NCBI GenBank assembly: GCA_052180195.1
Contig: CP197469.1
Source of the DNA: Gottfriedia sp002574545
Lineage (GTDB): Bacteria > Bacillota > Bacilli > Bacillales > Bacillaceae_G
Direction: 5' to 3' (one strand)
DNA: 64,000 nucleotides
In this document: positions 1-11,485 of the stretch, piece after piece
Numbering within the stretch: the stretch's first letter is position 1
Layout: each line of letters starts with the position of its first letter
Made by a program: the position numbers and the translations under genes
The notes under the pieces: model-generated
Seen by the model: only the letters and a program-made list of their open reading frames with translations
Databases searched by the model: none
What the model was told of the DNA's origin: nothing

Positions 1-687
1 AGCTAGCTCTTTTTGAATTCTATTTAGAATATCTAATCCTCTTCGTCCTCTATTTCGTTTTAACGTATCTGAGGAATCAGCTATATATTGTAATTCTGCT
101 AATACAAATTGTGGAATCACAATAGTTCCTTCAATGAATCCAGTTTGACAAATATCAGCAATACGACCATCGATGATTACACTAGTATCTAAAATTTTAA
201 CTGGTATATCAAAAGATGCATCTTGCTCTTCAGCAGCTTTTTTCTTAGCTTTTGAAGATAGAGTAAATAAACTCAATAATTCTTCTCTCTTTTTAATCCC
301 AACTTGAAAACCTAAATATCCTAATAAAATCGTAATAACGATTTGAATAATTGATGAAACATACTGTAATCTAATTGAGTCAATTGGCAATGAAATAAGA
401 AATGCCAGAATAAGTCCAAAAACAAGTCCTAAACTACCAAACAAAATCATTGAAATAGGAGCTTTTAATAATTTCTCCTCAATATACTTGATAAACGTTA
501 CTGTTGGATCAACTAACCAAAGCGATAAAATAAAAAAGATCACTGCTCCACTTAAAGCCTGCACATAAGAATTTTGCAATATATTAGGTAACTCTGTTTT
601 CAACAGTTTATCTAATAGTGGAAAAAGTACTAAACCTAAAGTACTTCCGACAAAAATATAAATAACTTGAACGATCCTCTTTATCAA
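1..687 (-). CDS. yacL: YacL-like PIN/TRAM membrane protein, 5' part only
   Basis: The frame is open from a TTG at 685-687 to the window edge (229 codons) with no stop. The TTG is preceded by a strong AAAGGAGG ribosome-binding site, and the protein begins MIKRIVQVIYIFVG, as expected for YacL. Four hydrophobic stretches fill roughly residues 1-130. A PIN nuclease-type domain follows, with the motif KILDTSVIIDGRIADI near residue 160 and LAELQYIADSSD after it. The C-terminal TRAM domain would lie beyond the edge. The family is an integral membrane PIN/TRAM protein of poorly defined function, usually encoded just downstream of disA. Only ATG starts would miss this gene. It lies about 50 nt after disA and is probably co-transcribed with it. 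Identity is secure; function is not established. Confidence 0.9.
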   Translation of the reverse strand, partial: MIKRIVQVIYIFVGSTLGLVLFPLLDKLLKTELPNILQNSYVQALSGAVIFFILSLWLVDPTVTFIKYIEEKLLKAPISMILFGSLGLVFGLILAFLISLPIDSIRLQYVSSIIQIVITILLGYLGFQVGIKKREELLSLFTLSSKAKKKAAEEQDASFDIPVKILDTSVIIDGRIADICQTGFIEGTIVIPQFVLAELQYIADSSDTLKRNRGRRGLDILNRIQKELA

Positions 688-737
688 CTCGCCACCTCCT
701 TTAAATAAATAATTAACTCTATCTTAGACGAAGTAAC

Positions 738-1811
738 TTAGTTATGTCTATTGATATACAGTTGCTCTTGAATTCGTTTTAACCCTTCTTTGATTTTTTT
801 TGCACGAATTTCACCAATTCCATCAACATCATCTAACTCAGCAAGAGTAGCCTTGTAGATTCCTTTAAGGTGCTTAAATCGCTGTGTTAAGTTTTCAATC
901 ACTAGCGGCGGCAGTCTAGAAATTTTCATCAACATCCGATACCCTCTAGGTTCTACCATTTCCTCAAGATTAGTGTTATTTGGATAACCTAACAATTTAA
1001 TAATGTCATGATCCTCTAACAATTCTTCGTTTGCGAGCTCTTGGAGTTTTTGCAAAATACTTTTAGGATCTTCTTCCTTACTATAATGATAATCCTTTAT
1101 TAAAAGTAATGCCTCCTCCTCAAGGTCCGAAATGATCTCAATTAACTGTAATTCAATCAGCCTTCCTTCATCACCAAGTTCAATTACATAGTTATTAATT
1201 TCATTTTTAATTCGAAGTACCATTTCAACACTATGTAACACATTTACAACTTCAAATAATGTAACTAGCTCTTCAAATTCTAAAATGCTAAGTGAAGTAA
1301 TCCCTTGATTCCACACAATTTTATATTTTTCAAGGGTTTGAATCGCCTGATTAGCTTTTGTTAAAATCACGCCAATATCTCGCAGCGTATAGCGTAAATT
1401 ACCTTTATATAAGGTAATCACATTACGTCTTTGCGAAATAGCAATGACTAAGTTTCCTGTCTGTCTTGATACTCGTTCTGCAGTTCGATGACGCATACCA
1501 GTTTCTTTTGTAAATATTGATTGATCTGGTATTAATTGTGCATTTGCCAACAGGATTTTTGTCCCTGTTTCATTTAAAATGAGTGCTCCATCCATTTTAG
1601 CTAATTCATATAAGCTAGCTGGAGAGAAAGGGTCATTAATATGAAAACCTCCATCGACCATTTCCTTTGTTTCATCATTAAAGCCAAGTACAATTAATCC
1701 ACCAGTCTGAGCTCTAAGTACATTATCAATGCCATCTCGCAATGGTGTACCTGGAGCAATCATTTCTAAAACTGGCAACATTGATTTAGCTTTTTGTTTT
1801 TGATCCTCCAT
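738..1811 (-). CDS. disA: DNA integrity scanning diadenylate cyclase DisA
   Basis: DisA condenses two ATP into c-di-AMP and pauses at branched DNA, linking DNA integrity to sporulation. The 357-residue length is close to the roughly 360 of the family. The N-terminal DAC domain carries the catalytic DGA motif (residues 74-76) and the ATP-binding RHR motif (107-109). A helical linker follows, and the C-terminus has a helix-hairpin-helix DNA-binding region (ELDDVDGIGEIRAKKI). The gene starts 2 nt after the radA stop, so radA-disA is a tight pair, as in other Bacilli. Here the pair is separated from clpC by a terminator, unlike the continuous B. subtilis operon. Confidence 0.97.
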   Translation of the reverse strand: MEDQKQKAKSMLPVLEMIAPGTPLRDGIDNVLRAQTGGLIVLGFNDETKEMVDGGFHINDPFSPASLYELAKMDGALILNETGTKILLANAQLIPDQSIFTKETGMRHRTAERVSRQTGNLVIAISQRRNVITLYKGNLRYTLRDIGVILTKANQAIQTLEKYKIVWNQGITSLSILEFEELVTLFEVVNVLHSVEMVLRIKNEINNYVIELGDEGRLIELQLIEIISDLEEEALLLIKDYHYSKEEDPKSILQKLQELANEELLEDHDIIKLLGYPNNTNLEEMVEPRGYRMLMKISRLPPLVIENLTQRFKHLKGIYKATLAELDDVDGIGEIRAKKIKEGLKRIQEQLYINRHN

Positions 1812-1813
1812 CT

Positions 1814-3193
1814 CTACCCTCCTAACACGTATTTTAATGCTTCATGTACCGTATTAACACCTATTATTTCCATTCCTTCAGGAAAACTCCACCCACCAAT
1901 ATTTTTTGATGGAATTATCGCTCTTTTAAATCCTAGTTTAGCTGCTTCTTGTACTCTTTGCTCTATTCTAGATACCCTTCTAACTTCTCCTGTTAAACCA
2001 ATTTCACCAATGACTACATCTGTTGGATTAGTAGGTTTATCTTGAAAGCTTGATGCTATACTTACCGCAACAGCTAAGTCTACAGCCGGCTCATCTAACT
2101 TCAGTCCTCCGGCAACCTTTAAATAAGCATCTTGATTTTGTAATAAAAGACCCATTCTCTTTTCTAATACAGCCATAATTAACGACACTCTATTGTGATC
2201 TATCCCTGTTGCCATTCGCCTTGCATTTCCAAAACTCGTTGGAGAGACAAGTGCCTGTAGTTCAACAAGTACAGGTCTAGTTCCTTCCATAGAAGCAACA
2301 ACAGTGGAACCTGCTACTCCAAAAGGTCTCTCTTCTAAAAATATTTCTGATGGATTCAGCACTTCTACTAATCCTAACTCTTTCATCTCAAAAATCCCTG
2401 TTTCATTAGTAGATCCAAAACGATTTTTAACTGCTCTTAATATTCGATATGTATGATGTCTTTCACCCTCGAAATATAACACTGCATCTACCATGTGTTC
2501 TAGTAGTCGTGGGCCGGCAATTGCCCCCTCTTTCGTCACATGACCTACAATAAAAATTGGGATCCCTTTTGTCTTAGCGATTTTCATTAATTCTGAAGTA
2601 CACTCTCGAACTTGTGAAACACTACCAGGAGCAGATGTTACTTCCTGTAAATAGATTGTTTGAATCGAATCAATTACAACAAAATCAGGAGACATCTCAT
2701 CCATATATCGAGCAATATAAGACAAATCTGTCTCGGATAAAACATATAAGTTTTGTGTAGCGACACCTAATCGCTCTGCTCTTAATTTTATTTGCTTCTG
2801 AGATTCTTCACCTGAAACATATAAAACTTTATGATCCTTTTTAGCCAATTGTGAGGAAACTTGTAAAAGCATCGTTGACTTACCAATTCCCGGGTCACCA
2901 CCAATTAATACTAATGAACCTAAAACGATACCACCACCTAAAACACGGTTAAACTCATCAAAGGAGGTTTCGATACGAGTTTCAGTTCCTATTTCCACTT
3001 CCATGATTGAAATTGGTTTCGTTCCTTCTACTGTAGCATTCGTATTAAATGTCAGCCTTCTTGAACTAGCAGGCTGTTCTATAAATTCAACCATTGTATT
3101 CCACTCGTTACATGCAGGACACTTTCCGACCCACTTAACTGATTCATATCCACAAGACTGACAAACGAATTTAGTTTTATTTTTTTTAGCCAT
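1814..3193 (-). CDS. radA: DNA repair protein RadA
   Basis: RadA is a RecA-like ATPase that promotes branch migration during recombination. The start chosen is the ATG at 3191-3193, giving MAKKNKTKF and 459 residues. It has AAAGAGGAAC just upstream, whereas a longer frame would add 19 residues that the family lacks. An N-terminal C4 zinc finger (CQSC...CPAC, residues 10-30) precedes a RecA-type ATPase with Walker A GGDPGIGKS near residue 100, the RadA-specific KNRFG motif near 255, and a Lon-like C-terminal domain. It is followed at once by disA. A possible promoter lies in the clpC-radA gap. Confidence 0.96.
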   Translation of the reverse strand: MAKKNKTKFVCQSCGYESVKWVGKCPACNEWNTMVEFIEQPASSRRLTFNTNATVEGTKPISIMEVEIGTETRIETSFDEFNRVLGGGIVLGSLVLIGGDPGIGKSTMLLQVSSQLAKKDHKVLYVSGEESQKQIKLRAERLGVATQNLYVLSETDLSYIARYMDEMSPDFVVIDSIQTIYLQEVTSAPGSVSQVRECTSELMKIAKTKGIPIFIVGHVTKEGAIAGPRLLEHMVDAVLYFEGERHHTYRILRAVKNRFGSTNETGIFEMKELGLVEVLNPSEIFLEERPFGVAGSTVVASMEGTRPVLVELQALVSPTSFGNARRMATGIDHNRVSLIMAVLEKRMGLLLQNQDAYLKVAGGLKLDEPAVDLAVAVSIASSFQDKPTNPTDVVIGEIGLTGEVRRVSRIEQRVQEAAKLGFKRAIIPSKNIGGWSFPEGMEIIGVNTVHEALKYVLGG

Positions 3194-3227
3194 ATGTATA
3201 GTTCCTCTTTTGTTACTATGATTTTCT

Positions 3228-3256
3228 ATATTAATAGAGTATGTATTCAAAGTCTA
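3228..3256 (-). promoter_or_regulatory. possible sigma-A promoter for radA-disA
   Basis: On the minus strand TAGACT is followed 17 nt later by TAATAT, 35 nt upstream of the radA start and just after the clpC terminator. The -10 is good and the -35 is weak. Its placement supports independent expression of radA-disA, but this is inference. Confidence 0.4.
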
Positions 3257-3277
3257 TCGTAACGCTTTTTTGATATA

Positions 3278-3303
3278 AGAAAAAGGGCTTCACGCCCTTT
3301 TTC
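3278..3303 (-). terminator. intrinsic terminator after clpC
   Basis: The arms AAAAAGGGC and GCCCTTTTT surround a 5-nt loop, with a U-tract on the minus strand. It lies about 70 nt past the clpC stop and would end the ctsR-mcsA-mcsB-clpC transcript before radA. Confidence 0.8.
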
Positions 3304-3372
3304 ACAAATTAGATAACTTTACAATTAATTTGTTCAATTATCCTTCTTAAAAGGTATGAACTTTGTAATTGC

Positions 3373-5814
3373 TTATTGATTTACAGTTTCAGCCGCTGAT
3401 CTAATCACATATTCATTATCCTTTACATCAAGAATAACTTTTCGGCCTTTTTCAACATTTCCTTTTAATAGTTCTTCAGATAAACGATCCTCTACTTGTT
3501 TTTGAATTGCTCTTCTTAAAGGACGAGCTCCATATTCTGCATCGAATCCTTCATCTGAAATTTTATCAATTGCTGCATCTGATAACTCTAGTTCAATTTC
3601 TTGTTCTTTTAAACGCTTAGTTAAGCTGTTAACCATTAAGTGAACAATTTCTTTAATATGTTTCTTCTCTAATGAATGGAAAACGATTGTTTCATCGATA
3701 CGGTTTAAGAACTCAGGACGGAATGCTTTTTTCAGTTCCTCTAATACCTTTCCTTTCATATCTTTGTAATCTTTTTCTCCATCGTTAATATTAAATCCAA
3801 CATATTTATTTGCTTTTAAAGCACTTGCACCAACGTTGGATGTCATAATAACTAGTGTGTTTCTAAAGTCAACTGTACGGCCTTTTGAATCAGTTAGTCG
3901 ACCGTCCTCTAATACTTGAAGTAAGATATTAAATACATCTGGATGTGCTTTCTCAATTTCATCTAATAGAATTACTGAGTATGGTTTACGTCTAACTTTC
4001 TCAGTCAATTGACCACCTTCATCATATCCTACATACCCTGGAGGTGCCCCTACTAATCGAGATGTTGCATGTTTTTCCATATACTCTGACATATCAATAC
4101 GAATCATCGCGTCTTCATCGCCGAAAATTGTTTCAGCTAATGCTCGAGCCAACTCTGTTTTACCTACCCCTGTAGGACCTAAGAAAATAAATGAACCAAT
4201 TGGTCGTTTTGGATCTTTTAGTCCAGCTCTTGCACGACGTACAGCTTTAGAAACTGCTACTACAGCTTCTTCTTGACCAATTACTCGTTTATGAAGAACA
4301 CTTTCCATATTTAACAGTTTATCTGCCTCTGTTTGCGCAAGTTTTGTAACTGGAATATTCGTCCATGATGATACAACATTTGCTATATCCTCAACAGTTA
4401 CTTCAGAATTTTCTTTGCCTTGTTTCTCTTTCCATTGGCGTTTCGTATCTTCTAATTGTTCACGTAATCTTTGTTCTGAGTCTCTTAATGATGCTGCTTT
4501 TTCAAATTCTTGACTTTGAACAGCCGCATCTTTCTCTTTACGAACTTCCTCTAATTTTAATTCCAATTCTTTTAAATTTGGTGGTGTTGTAAAGCTACGT
4601 AATCGTACTTTAGAACCTGCCTCATCAATAACATCAATTGCTTTATCTGGTAAGAAACGGTCTGTAATATAACGATCAGATAGTTTTACAGCCTCAATAA
4701 TTGCTTGATCAGAAATTGATACTCTATGATGCGCCTCATAACGGTCACGTAATCCTTGAAGAATTTGAATTGACTCCTCTACACTTGGCTGATCAACTTG
4801 AATTGGTTGGAAACGACGCTCTAATGCAGCATCTTTTTCGATATATTTACGGTATTCATCAATTGTTGTTGCACCGATGCATTGTAGTTCACCTCGTGCT
4901 AATGACGGCTTTAAGATGTTTGATGCATCAATTGCACCTTCCGCTCCACCTGCACCAATTAATGTATGAAGTTCATCAATGAAAAGAATGATATTGCCAG
5001 CTTGGCGAATTTCATCCATTACTTTTTTCAGACGATCTTCAAATTCACCGCGGTACTTAGTTCCAGCTACGACAGTACCCATATCAAGTGTCATTACTCG
5101 TTTATCTCTTAAAATCTCCGGTACTTCATTATTAACAATTTGTTGAGCCAATCCTTCTGCAATTGCTGTTTTACCTACACCAGGCTCACCAATTAATACT
5201 GGATTATTTTTAGTACGTCGGCTTAACACTTCAATTACTCGCTGAATTTCTTTACCACGACCGATTACTGGATCTAAGCGACCCTCTCTAGCCGATACAG
5301 TTAAATCACGAGCTAAGCTGTCTAATGTCGGTGTATTTGCTTGATTAGCAGATCCATTTTGATGATTAGACGAGCTTTCATTGCTACCTAATAACTGAAG
5401 AACTTGTTGACGAGCTTTATTTAGGCTTACACCAAGATTATTTAAAACTCTTGCTGCTACGCCTTCTCCTTCTCGAATTAGTCCTAAAAGGATATGCTCT
5501 GTTCCTACATATGAATGACCTAGTTTACGAGCCTCATCCATTGATAATTCAATCACTTTTTTAGCTCTAGGAGTGTAGTGTACAGTCTGAGCAACTCCTT
5601 GACCACGTCCTATTAATGTTTCTACTTCTTGTTGTACTTTCTCTGGGCTTAAACCAAGTGCAAGTAATGCCTTTGCAGCAATCCCTTCACCTTCTCGAAC
5701 AAGTCCTAGTAAAATATGTTCTGTACCTATATTTGAGTGTCCAATTCGGATTGCCTCTTCTTGAGAAAGAGCTAATACTTTTTGAGCACGTTCTGTAAAT
5801 CGACCAAACATCAT
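3373..5814 (-). CDS. clpC: ClpC, AAA+ unfoldase of the ClpCP protease
   Basis: ClpC unfolds substrates, including McsB-marked arginine-phosphorylated proteins, and feeds them to ClpP. The 813 residues match the family (about 810). The order is two N-terminal Clp repeats (residues 1-145, each with GTEHILLGL), the first AAA+ module with Walker A GEPGVGKT near residue 210, a coiled-coil middle domain near 410-470 that contains a UVR-like stretch, the second AAA+ module with GPTGVGKTEL near 545, and a C-terminal D2-small domain. AGGAGG lies 8 nt upstream of the ATG. The gene is the last of the CtsR operon, 20 nt after mcsB, and is expected to be repressed by CtsR. Confidence 0.98.
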   Translation of the reverse strand: MMFGRFTERAQKVLALSQEEAIRIGHSNIGTEHILLGLVREGEGIAAKALLALGLSPEKVQQEVETLIGRGQGVAQTVHYTPRAKKVIELSMDEARKLGHSYVGTEHILLGLIREGEGVAARVLNNLGVSLNKARQQVLQLLGSNESSSNHQNGSANQANTPTLDSLARDLTVSAREGRLDPVIGRGKEIQRVIEVLSRRTKNNPVLIGEPGVGKTAIAEGLAQQIVNNEVPEILRDKRVMTLDMGTVVAGTKYRGEFEDRLKKVMDEIRQAGNIILFIDELHTLIGAGGAEGAIDASNILKPSLARGELQCIGATTIDEYRKYIEKDAALERRFQPIQVDQPSVEESIQILQGLRDRYEAHHRVSISDQAIIEAVKLSDRYITDRFLPDKAIDVIDEAGSKVRLRSFTTPPNLKELELKLEEVRKEKDAAVQSQEFEKAASLRDSEQRLREQLEDTKRQWKEKQGKENSEVTVEDIANVVSSWTNIPVTKLAQTEADKLLNMESVLHKRVIGQEEAVVAVSKAVRRARAGLKDPKRPIGSFIFLGPTGVGKTELARALAETIFGDEDAMIRIDMSEYMEKHATSRLVGAPPGYVGYDEGGQLTEKVRRKPYSVILLDEIEKAHPDVFNILLQVLEDGRLTDSKGRTVDFRNTLVIMTSNVGASALKANKYVGFNINDGEKDYKDMKGKVLEELKKAFRPEFLNRIDETIVFHSLEKKHIKEIVHLMVNSLTKRLKEQEIELELSDAAIDKISDEGFDAEYGARPLRRAIQKQVEDRLSEELLKGNVEKGRKVILDVKDNEYVIRSAAETVNQ

Positions 5815-5834
5815 AATTGGTTCCTCCTATATAA

Positions 5835-6902
5835 TTAGTTATTTTTGTTAGATAGTCTTTCACGTATTAGTGATGCTCTTTTGATATCCCTTTCTTCGGG
5901 GGTGAGTTGACCACCTACATACTGTTGTAATATACCAGGTTGAGTTAATATCATTAATTCATGTAAAAAGTTTTTCGATAAACCATCAATTAAACCTAAA
6001 TCAATCCCTAATTGTACATCCGATAAACACTTAGCACTTTCCTTTGTTTCTATAATTCTTCCATATTTCAATGTACCTAGAGAACGAAAGACTCGATCTT
6101 CTAAAAGAATTAAAGAAGTTCTTGCGAGTGCATCTCTTGCTGATTTCTCGTGTTTGATCAGTTGTTGTACGATTGTGGTTAAATCCTCTATAATTTCTTC
6201 TTCCGATTTCCCTAATGTAATTTGATTCGAAATCTGAAAGATATTACCTAATGCTTCGCTACCTTCACCATAAATTCCTCTTACTACTAACCCAAGTTGA
6301 TTAATAGTTGGAATTAAACGGTTAAATTGTTTTGTGATGACCAATGCTGGAAGATGCATCATCACGGAGGCCCTTAATCCGGTACCAACATTAGTAGGAC
6401 AGCTGGTTAAATAACCAATTGTTTCATCAAAAGCATATTCAAGCTGACTTTCTATATAATTATCAATATGATTCGCTTGAGTAAGTGCCTCTCTAAGTTG
6501 TAAACCTGGAAATAGAGCTTGAATTCTTAAATGGTCTTCTTCATTGATCATAATGCTAATTTGTTCATCCTGAGATAGTATACATGCACCATGTACTGAC
6601 TCTTGAACTAAATTAGGACTTATTAAGTGTTTTTCGATTAACACTCTTTTCTCCACTGGTTCTAACTTATTAATTTCAATATATTCAAAAGGTCCTTTTG
6701 GTAAAGCTGTACTACCTTCAAAATAATGTTTAACTAAATGACAAATTTCTTTAGCCTTGTCTTGGCTAAGTAATGTTGGATATAAATATGCACTGAAGTT
6801 TCTAGCTAACCTAATACGACTACTTAAAACGATATCGTCATCAGGACCTTCTTGTTTCATCCATGGACTGATCGCTTCATTAATAATTCGTTTAATAGAC
6901 AT
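5835..6902 (-). CDS. mcsB: McsB protein-arginine kinase
   Basis: McsB phosphorylates arginines on damaged proteins and on the CtsR repressor, tagging them for ClpCP. It is 355 residues long, typical of the family. It has the phosphagen-kinase fold: the nucleotide-binding SSRIRLARN motif is near residue 27, the NEED-type loop MINEEDHLRIQ near 120, and CPTNVGTGLRASVMMHLP near 167-184. It lies 5 nt downstream of mcsA, and McsA is its activator, so coupled production makes sense. It belongs to the ctsR-mcsA-mcsB-clpC operon. Assignment rests on full-length motif agreement. Confidence 0.97.
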   Translation of the reverse strand: MSIKRIINEAISPWMKQEGPDDDIVLSSRIRLARNFSAYLYPTLLSQDKAKEICHLVKHYFEGSTALPKGPFEYIEINKLEPVEKRVLIEKHLISPNLVQESVHGACILSQDEQISIMINEEDHLRIQALFPGLQLREALTQANHIDNYIESQLEYAFDETIGYLTSCPTNVGTGLRASVMMHLPALVITKQFNRLIPTINQLGLVVRGIYGEGSEALGNIFQISNQITLGKSEEEIIEDLTTIVQQLIKHEKSARDALARTSLILLEDRVFRSLGTLKYGRIIETKESAKCLSDVQLGIDLGLIDGLSKNFLHELMILTQPGILQQYVGGQLTPEERDIKRASLIRERLSNKNN

Positions 6903-6907
6903 GTAAC

Positions 6908-7456
6908 TTACTCCACCTCCTTTTGAAGGGCTTGTAAATCTTTTTCAATTTCACGAATTTCATCCCGAATTTTTATTGCTTGCTCAAACTCTTCATTATC
7001 AATAAGAGTTTTCATTTGGGATTTCAAGTCTTGTAGCTTCCTTTTCAAGGAAATCGCACCGTTAATCTTTTGAGGTATTTTCCCTGTATGCGATACATTA
7101 CCACTATGAATTCTTTTAACAATTGGTTTCATCTGATCCATGAATGTTTCATAACAAGTTGAACAACCTAAACGGCCAATTTTAGTAAACTTTTGAAATG
7201 TCATTTTACATCTAGGACATTCAACTTGGGAATCATGATGAAACTTATTTTTCTTCATTTCATAAATACCAGTATTACCTTTAAATAATCCAGCTAACAA
7301 ATCATTTACAGAATAACCACCTATTTCAGAAAAAATATATTTATTGTTCGATTCATTTGCGCATCTCTCACATAAGTGAATATCTGTTTTCTCACCATTA
7401 ATAATTTTAGAATAGTGTAATGTTGCCGGACGTTCTTTACATTCCTGACAAATCAT
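6908..7456 (-). CDS. mcsA: McsA, zinc-binding activator of McsB
   Basis: McsA is a modulator of the CtsR heat-shock regulon that activates the arginine kinase McsB. I place the start at the ATG at 7454-7456, giving MICQECKERPA and 182 residues. GGAGG sits about 9 nt upstream, while an in-frame TTG 9 nt earlier abuts the Shine-Dalgarno and is unlikely. Four CxxC pairs (CQEC, CERC, CPRC, CSTC) form two zinc-binding sites. A C-terminal UVR motif (residues about 140-175) resembles the ClpC and UvrB interaction motifs. It is the second gene of the CtsR operon. Confidence 0.95.
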   Translation of the reverse strand: MICQECKERPATLHYSKIINGEKTDIHLCERCANESNNKYIFSEIGGYSVNDLLAGLFKGNTGIYEMKKNKFHHDSQVECPRCKMTFQKFTKIGRLGCSTCYETFMDQMKPIVKRIHSGNVSHTGKIPQKINGAISLKRKLQDLKSQMKTLIDNEEFEQAIKIRDEIREIEKDLQALQKEVE

Positions 7457-7475
7457 TATGGGCAACCTCCATATT

Positions 7476-7937
7476 CTATTTATACTTTAAACTTCTTAGC
7501 ATTGCCTTGAACATTCTTGCTCTTAATTCGTCTCGATAAGGTAAATTTACCATTATTACAGAGCGATCTAGCACACTTAACATCATTTTTGCCTCGCGCG
7601 CAGTAATTACATTTTTTTCAAGTAGTAAGCGAATATAATCCTCCGCGCTAGACTGTGCAATTTTGTTAGTGAAGCTACTTAATATTTGATCAATTACGCT
7701 TGCTTTGTCATGAAATTGCACCTTAATAATTCGAATATACCCTCCACCGCCACGTTTACTTTCTACTACATATCCTCTTTCTAGTGTGAATCTTGTATTA
7801 ATTACATAATTTATTTGAGAAGGTACACAATCAAATTTATTTGCTATTTCACTTCTTTTTATCTCGACATAATCTTTATCAGATATGTCAAAGTAGTGCA
7901 TTAGATATTGTTCAATAATATCTGATATATTCTTCAT
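7476..7937 (-). CDS. ctsR: CtsR, repressor of class III heat-shock genes
   Basis: CtsR represses clp genes and is inactivated by heat and removed by McsB/ClpCP. It is 153 residues long, as usual. The N-terminal winged helix-turn-helix spans about residues 1-70, with the glycine-rich wing KRGGGGYIRI near 61-70 that acts as the thermosensor in the family. The C-terminal four-helix dimerisation domain ends with KAMLRSLKYK. It heads the ctsR-mcsA-mcsB-clpC operon. A perfect CtsR operator lies 22 nt upstream of the start codon, so the operon is almost certainly autorepressed. Confidence 0.97.
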   Translation of the reverse strand: MKNISDIIEQYLMHYFDISDKDYVEIKRSEIANKFDCVPSQINYVINTRFTLERGYVVESKRGGGGYIRIIKVQFHDKASVIDQILSSFTNKIAQSSAEDYIRLLLEKNVITAREAKMMLSVLDRSVIMVNLPYRDELRARMFKAMLRSLKYK

Positions 7938-7958
7938 CTATTTACCACCTTTACTGAC

Positions 7959-7975
7959 TTTGACTATCTTTGACT
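7959..7975 (-). promoter_or_regulatory. CtsR operator
   Basis: The minus strand reads AGTCAAAGATAGTCAAA, a perfect tandem heptad match to the CtsR consensus RGTCAAANANRGTCAAA. A partial third unit (GTCAGTA) follows. It lies directly downstream of the -10 box, so bound CtsR would cover the transcription start. Confidence 0.93.
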
Positions 7976-7978
7976 ATT

Positions 7979-8006
7979 ATTATATTCCTTTCATGAAAAA
8001 TTTCAA
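7979..8006 (-). promoter_or_regulatory. sigma-A promoter of the ctsR operon
   Basis: On the minus strand TTGAAA (8001-8006) and TATAAT (7979-7984) are separated by 16 nt, just upstream of the CtsR operator. I looked for a sigma-B promoter upstream, as in B. subtilis, and saw none. Confidence 0.8.
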
Positions 8007-8256
8007 CTATTATCTCTTTACCATTTTTTCCAAACGATACTGCTCTTAATCCTATTTTTGACCATTAAGAATTGTATAAATCGGTAATGTATTAGAAATT
8101 TAATCCCTATGATCTCTCTGTCTTTGCCTAAAGGCTCGCCAGTTGGGCAATTTATCTTTATCAATATATAAATATATATGTTATACAATTCTTTTAAGAA
8201 GCTTTTTTTCCTTTATACTTTATTAAAAAATTATTTTTTTGATCTATTTTTAAATA
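8007..8256. other. AT-rich intergenic region with an inverted-repeat element
   Basis: No gene is recognised between the 5S terminator and the ctsR promoter. It holds an 11-bp perfect inverted repeat, GAATTGTATAA at 8069-8079 and TTATACAATTC at 8181-8191, enclosing about 100 nt. Inside is a hairpin, TTGCCTAA at 8124-8131 with TTGGGCAA at 8143-8150. A further repeat, TCTTAAT at 8044-8050 with ATTAAGA at 8064-8070, shares sequence with the outer arm, so alternative folds are possible. It could be a structured RNA, a small non-autonomous element or chance in AT-rich DNA. Confidence 0.45.
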
Positions 8257-8293
8257 TAAAAAAAGCATCGGCTTAATAGCTGATGCTTTTTGT
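8257..8293 (-). terminator. terminator of the rRNA-tRNA-rRNA block
   Basis: The minus strand folds as GCATCAGCT, loop ATTA, AGCCGATGC, followed by a long T-run. It lies immediately downstream of the last 5S gene and is the only clear terminator in the 11-kb stable RNA block. Confidence 0.85.
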
Positions 8294-8295
8294 TA

Positions 8296-8411
8296 CCAGG
8301 CGACGTTCTACTCTCACAGGGGGAAACCCCCAACTACCATCGACGCTGAAGAGCTTAACTGCCGTGTTCGGTATGGGAACGGGTGTGACCTCTTCGCAAT
8401 AATCACCTGAT
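8296..8411 (-). rRNA. rrf: 5S ribosomal RNA (copy A, downstream operon)
   Basis: The minus strand contains the conserved Bacillus 5S core, including CCCGTTCCCATACCGAACAC and the GTTGGGGGTTTCCCCC stem. Ends were set by the terminal helix (CAGG with CCTG). It differs from copy B in that helix by a compensatory G-C to A-U change. It is the last gene of the block. Confidence 0.95.
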
Positions 8412-8471
8412 TTGTATTTGAGTTGTACTTCGTACCCTCAAAACTAGATAATGTCATTATCAAACTTGTTA

Positions 8472-11406
<2,935 letters not shown>

Positions 11407-11485
11407 AATTTTAAAACTAATTGAATTAAACTTACGCAGTTTAATGAATGACATTATCTAGTTTTCAAGGTACAAAATAAAAAAA

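Noticed and set aside
4365..4982. Plus-strand open frames opposite clpC, and similar ones opposite ftsH, mfd, folP, glmU and pabB
   Set aside because: They are antisense shadows of well-supported genes, with no Shine-Dalgarno or recognisable domain.
8007..8045. Sigma-B promoter for ctsR
   Set aside because: GTTTGG and GGTAAA are present on the minus strand but only 7 nt apart, far from the 13-15 nt that sigma-B needs.
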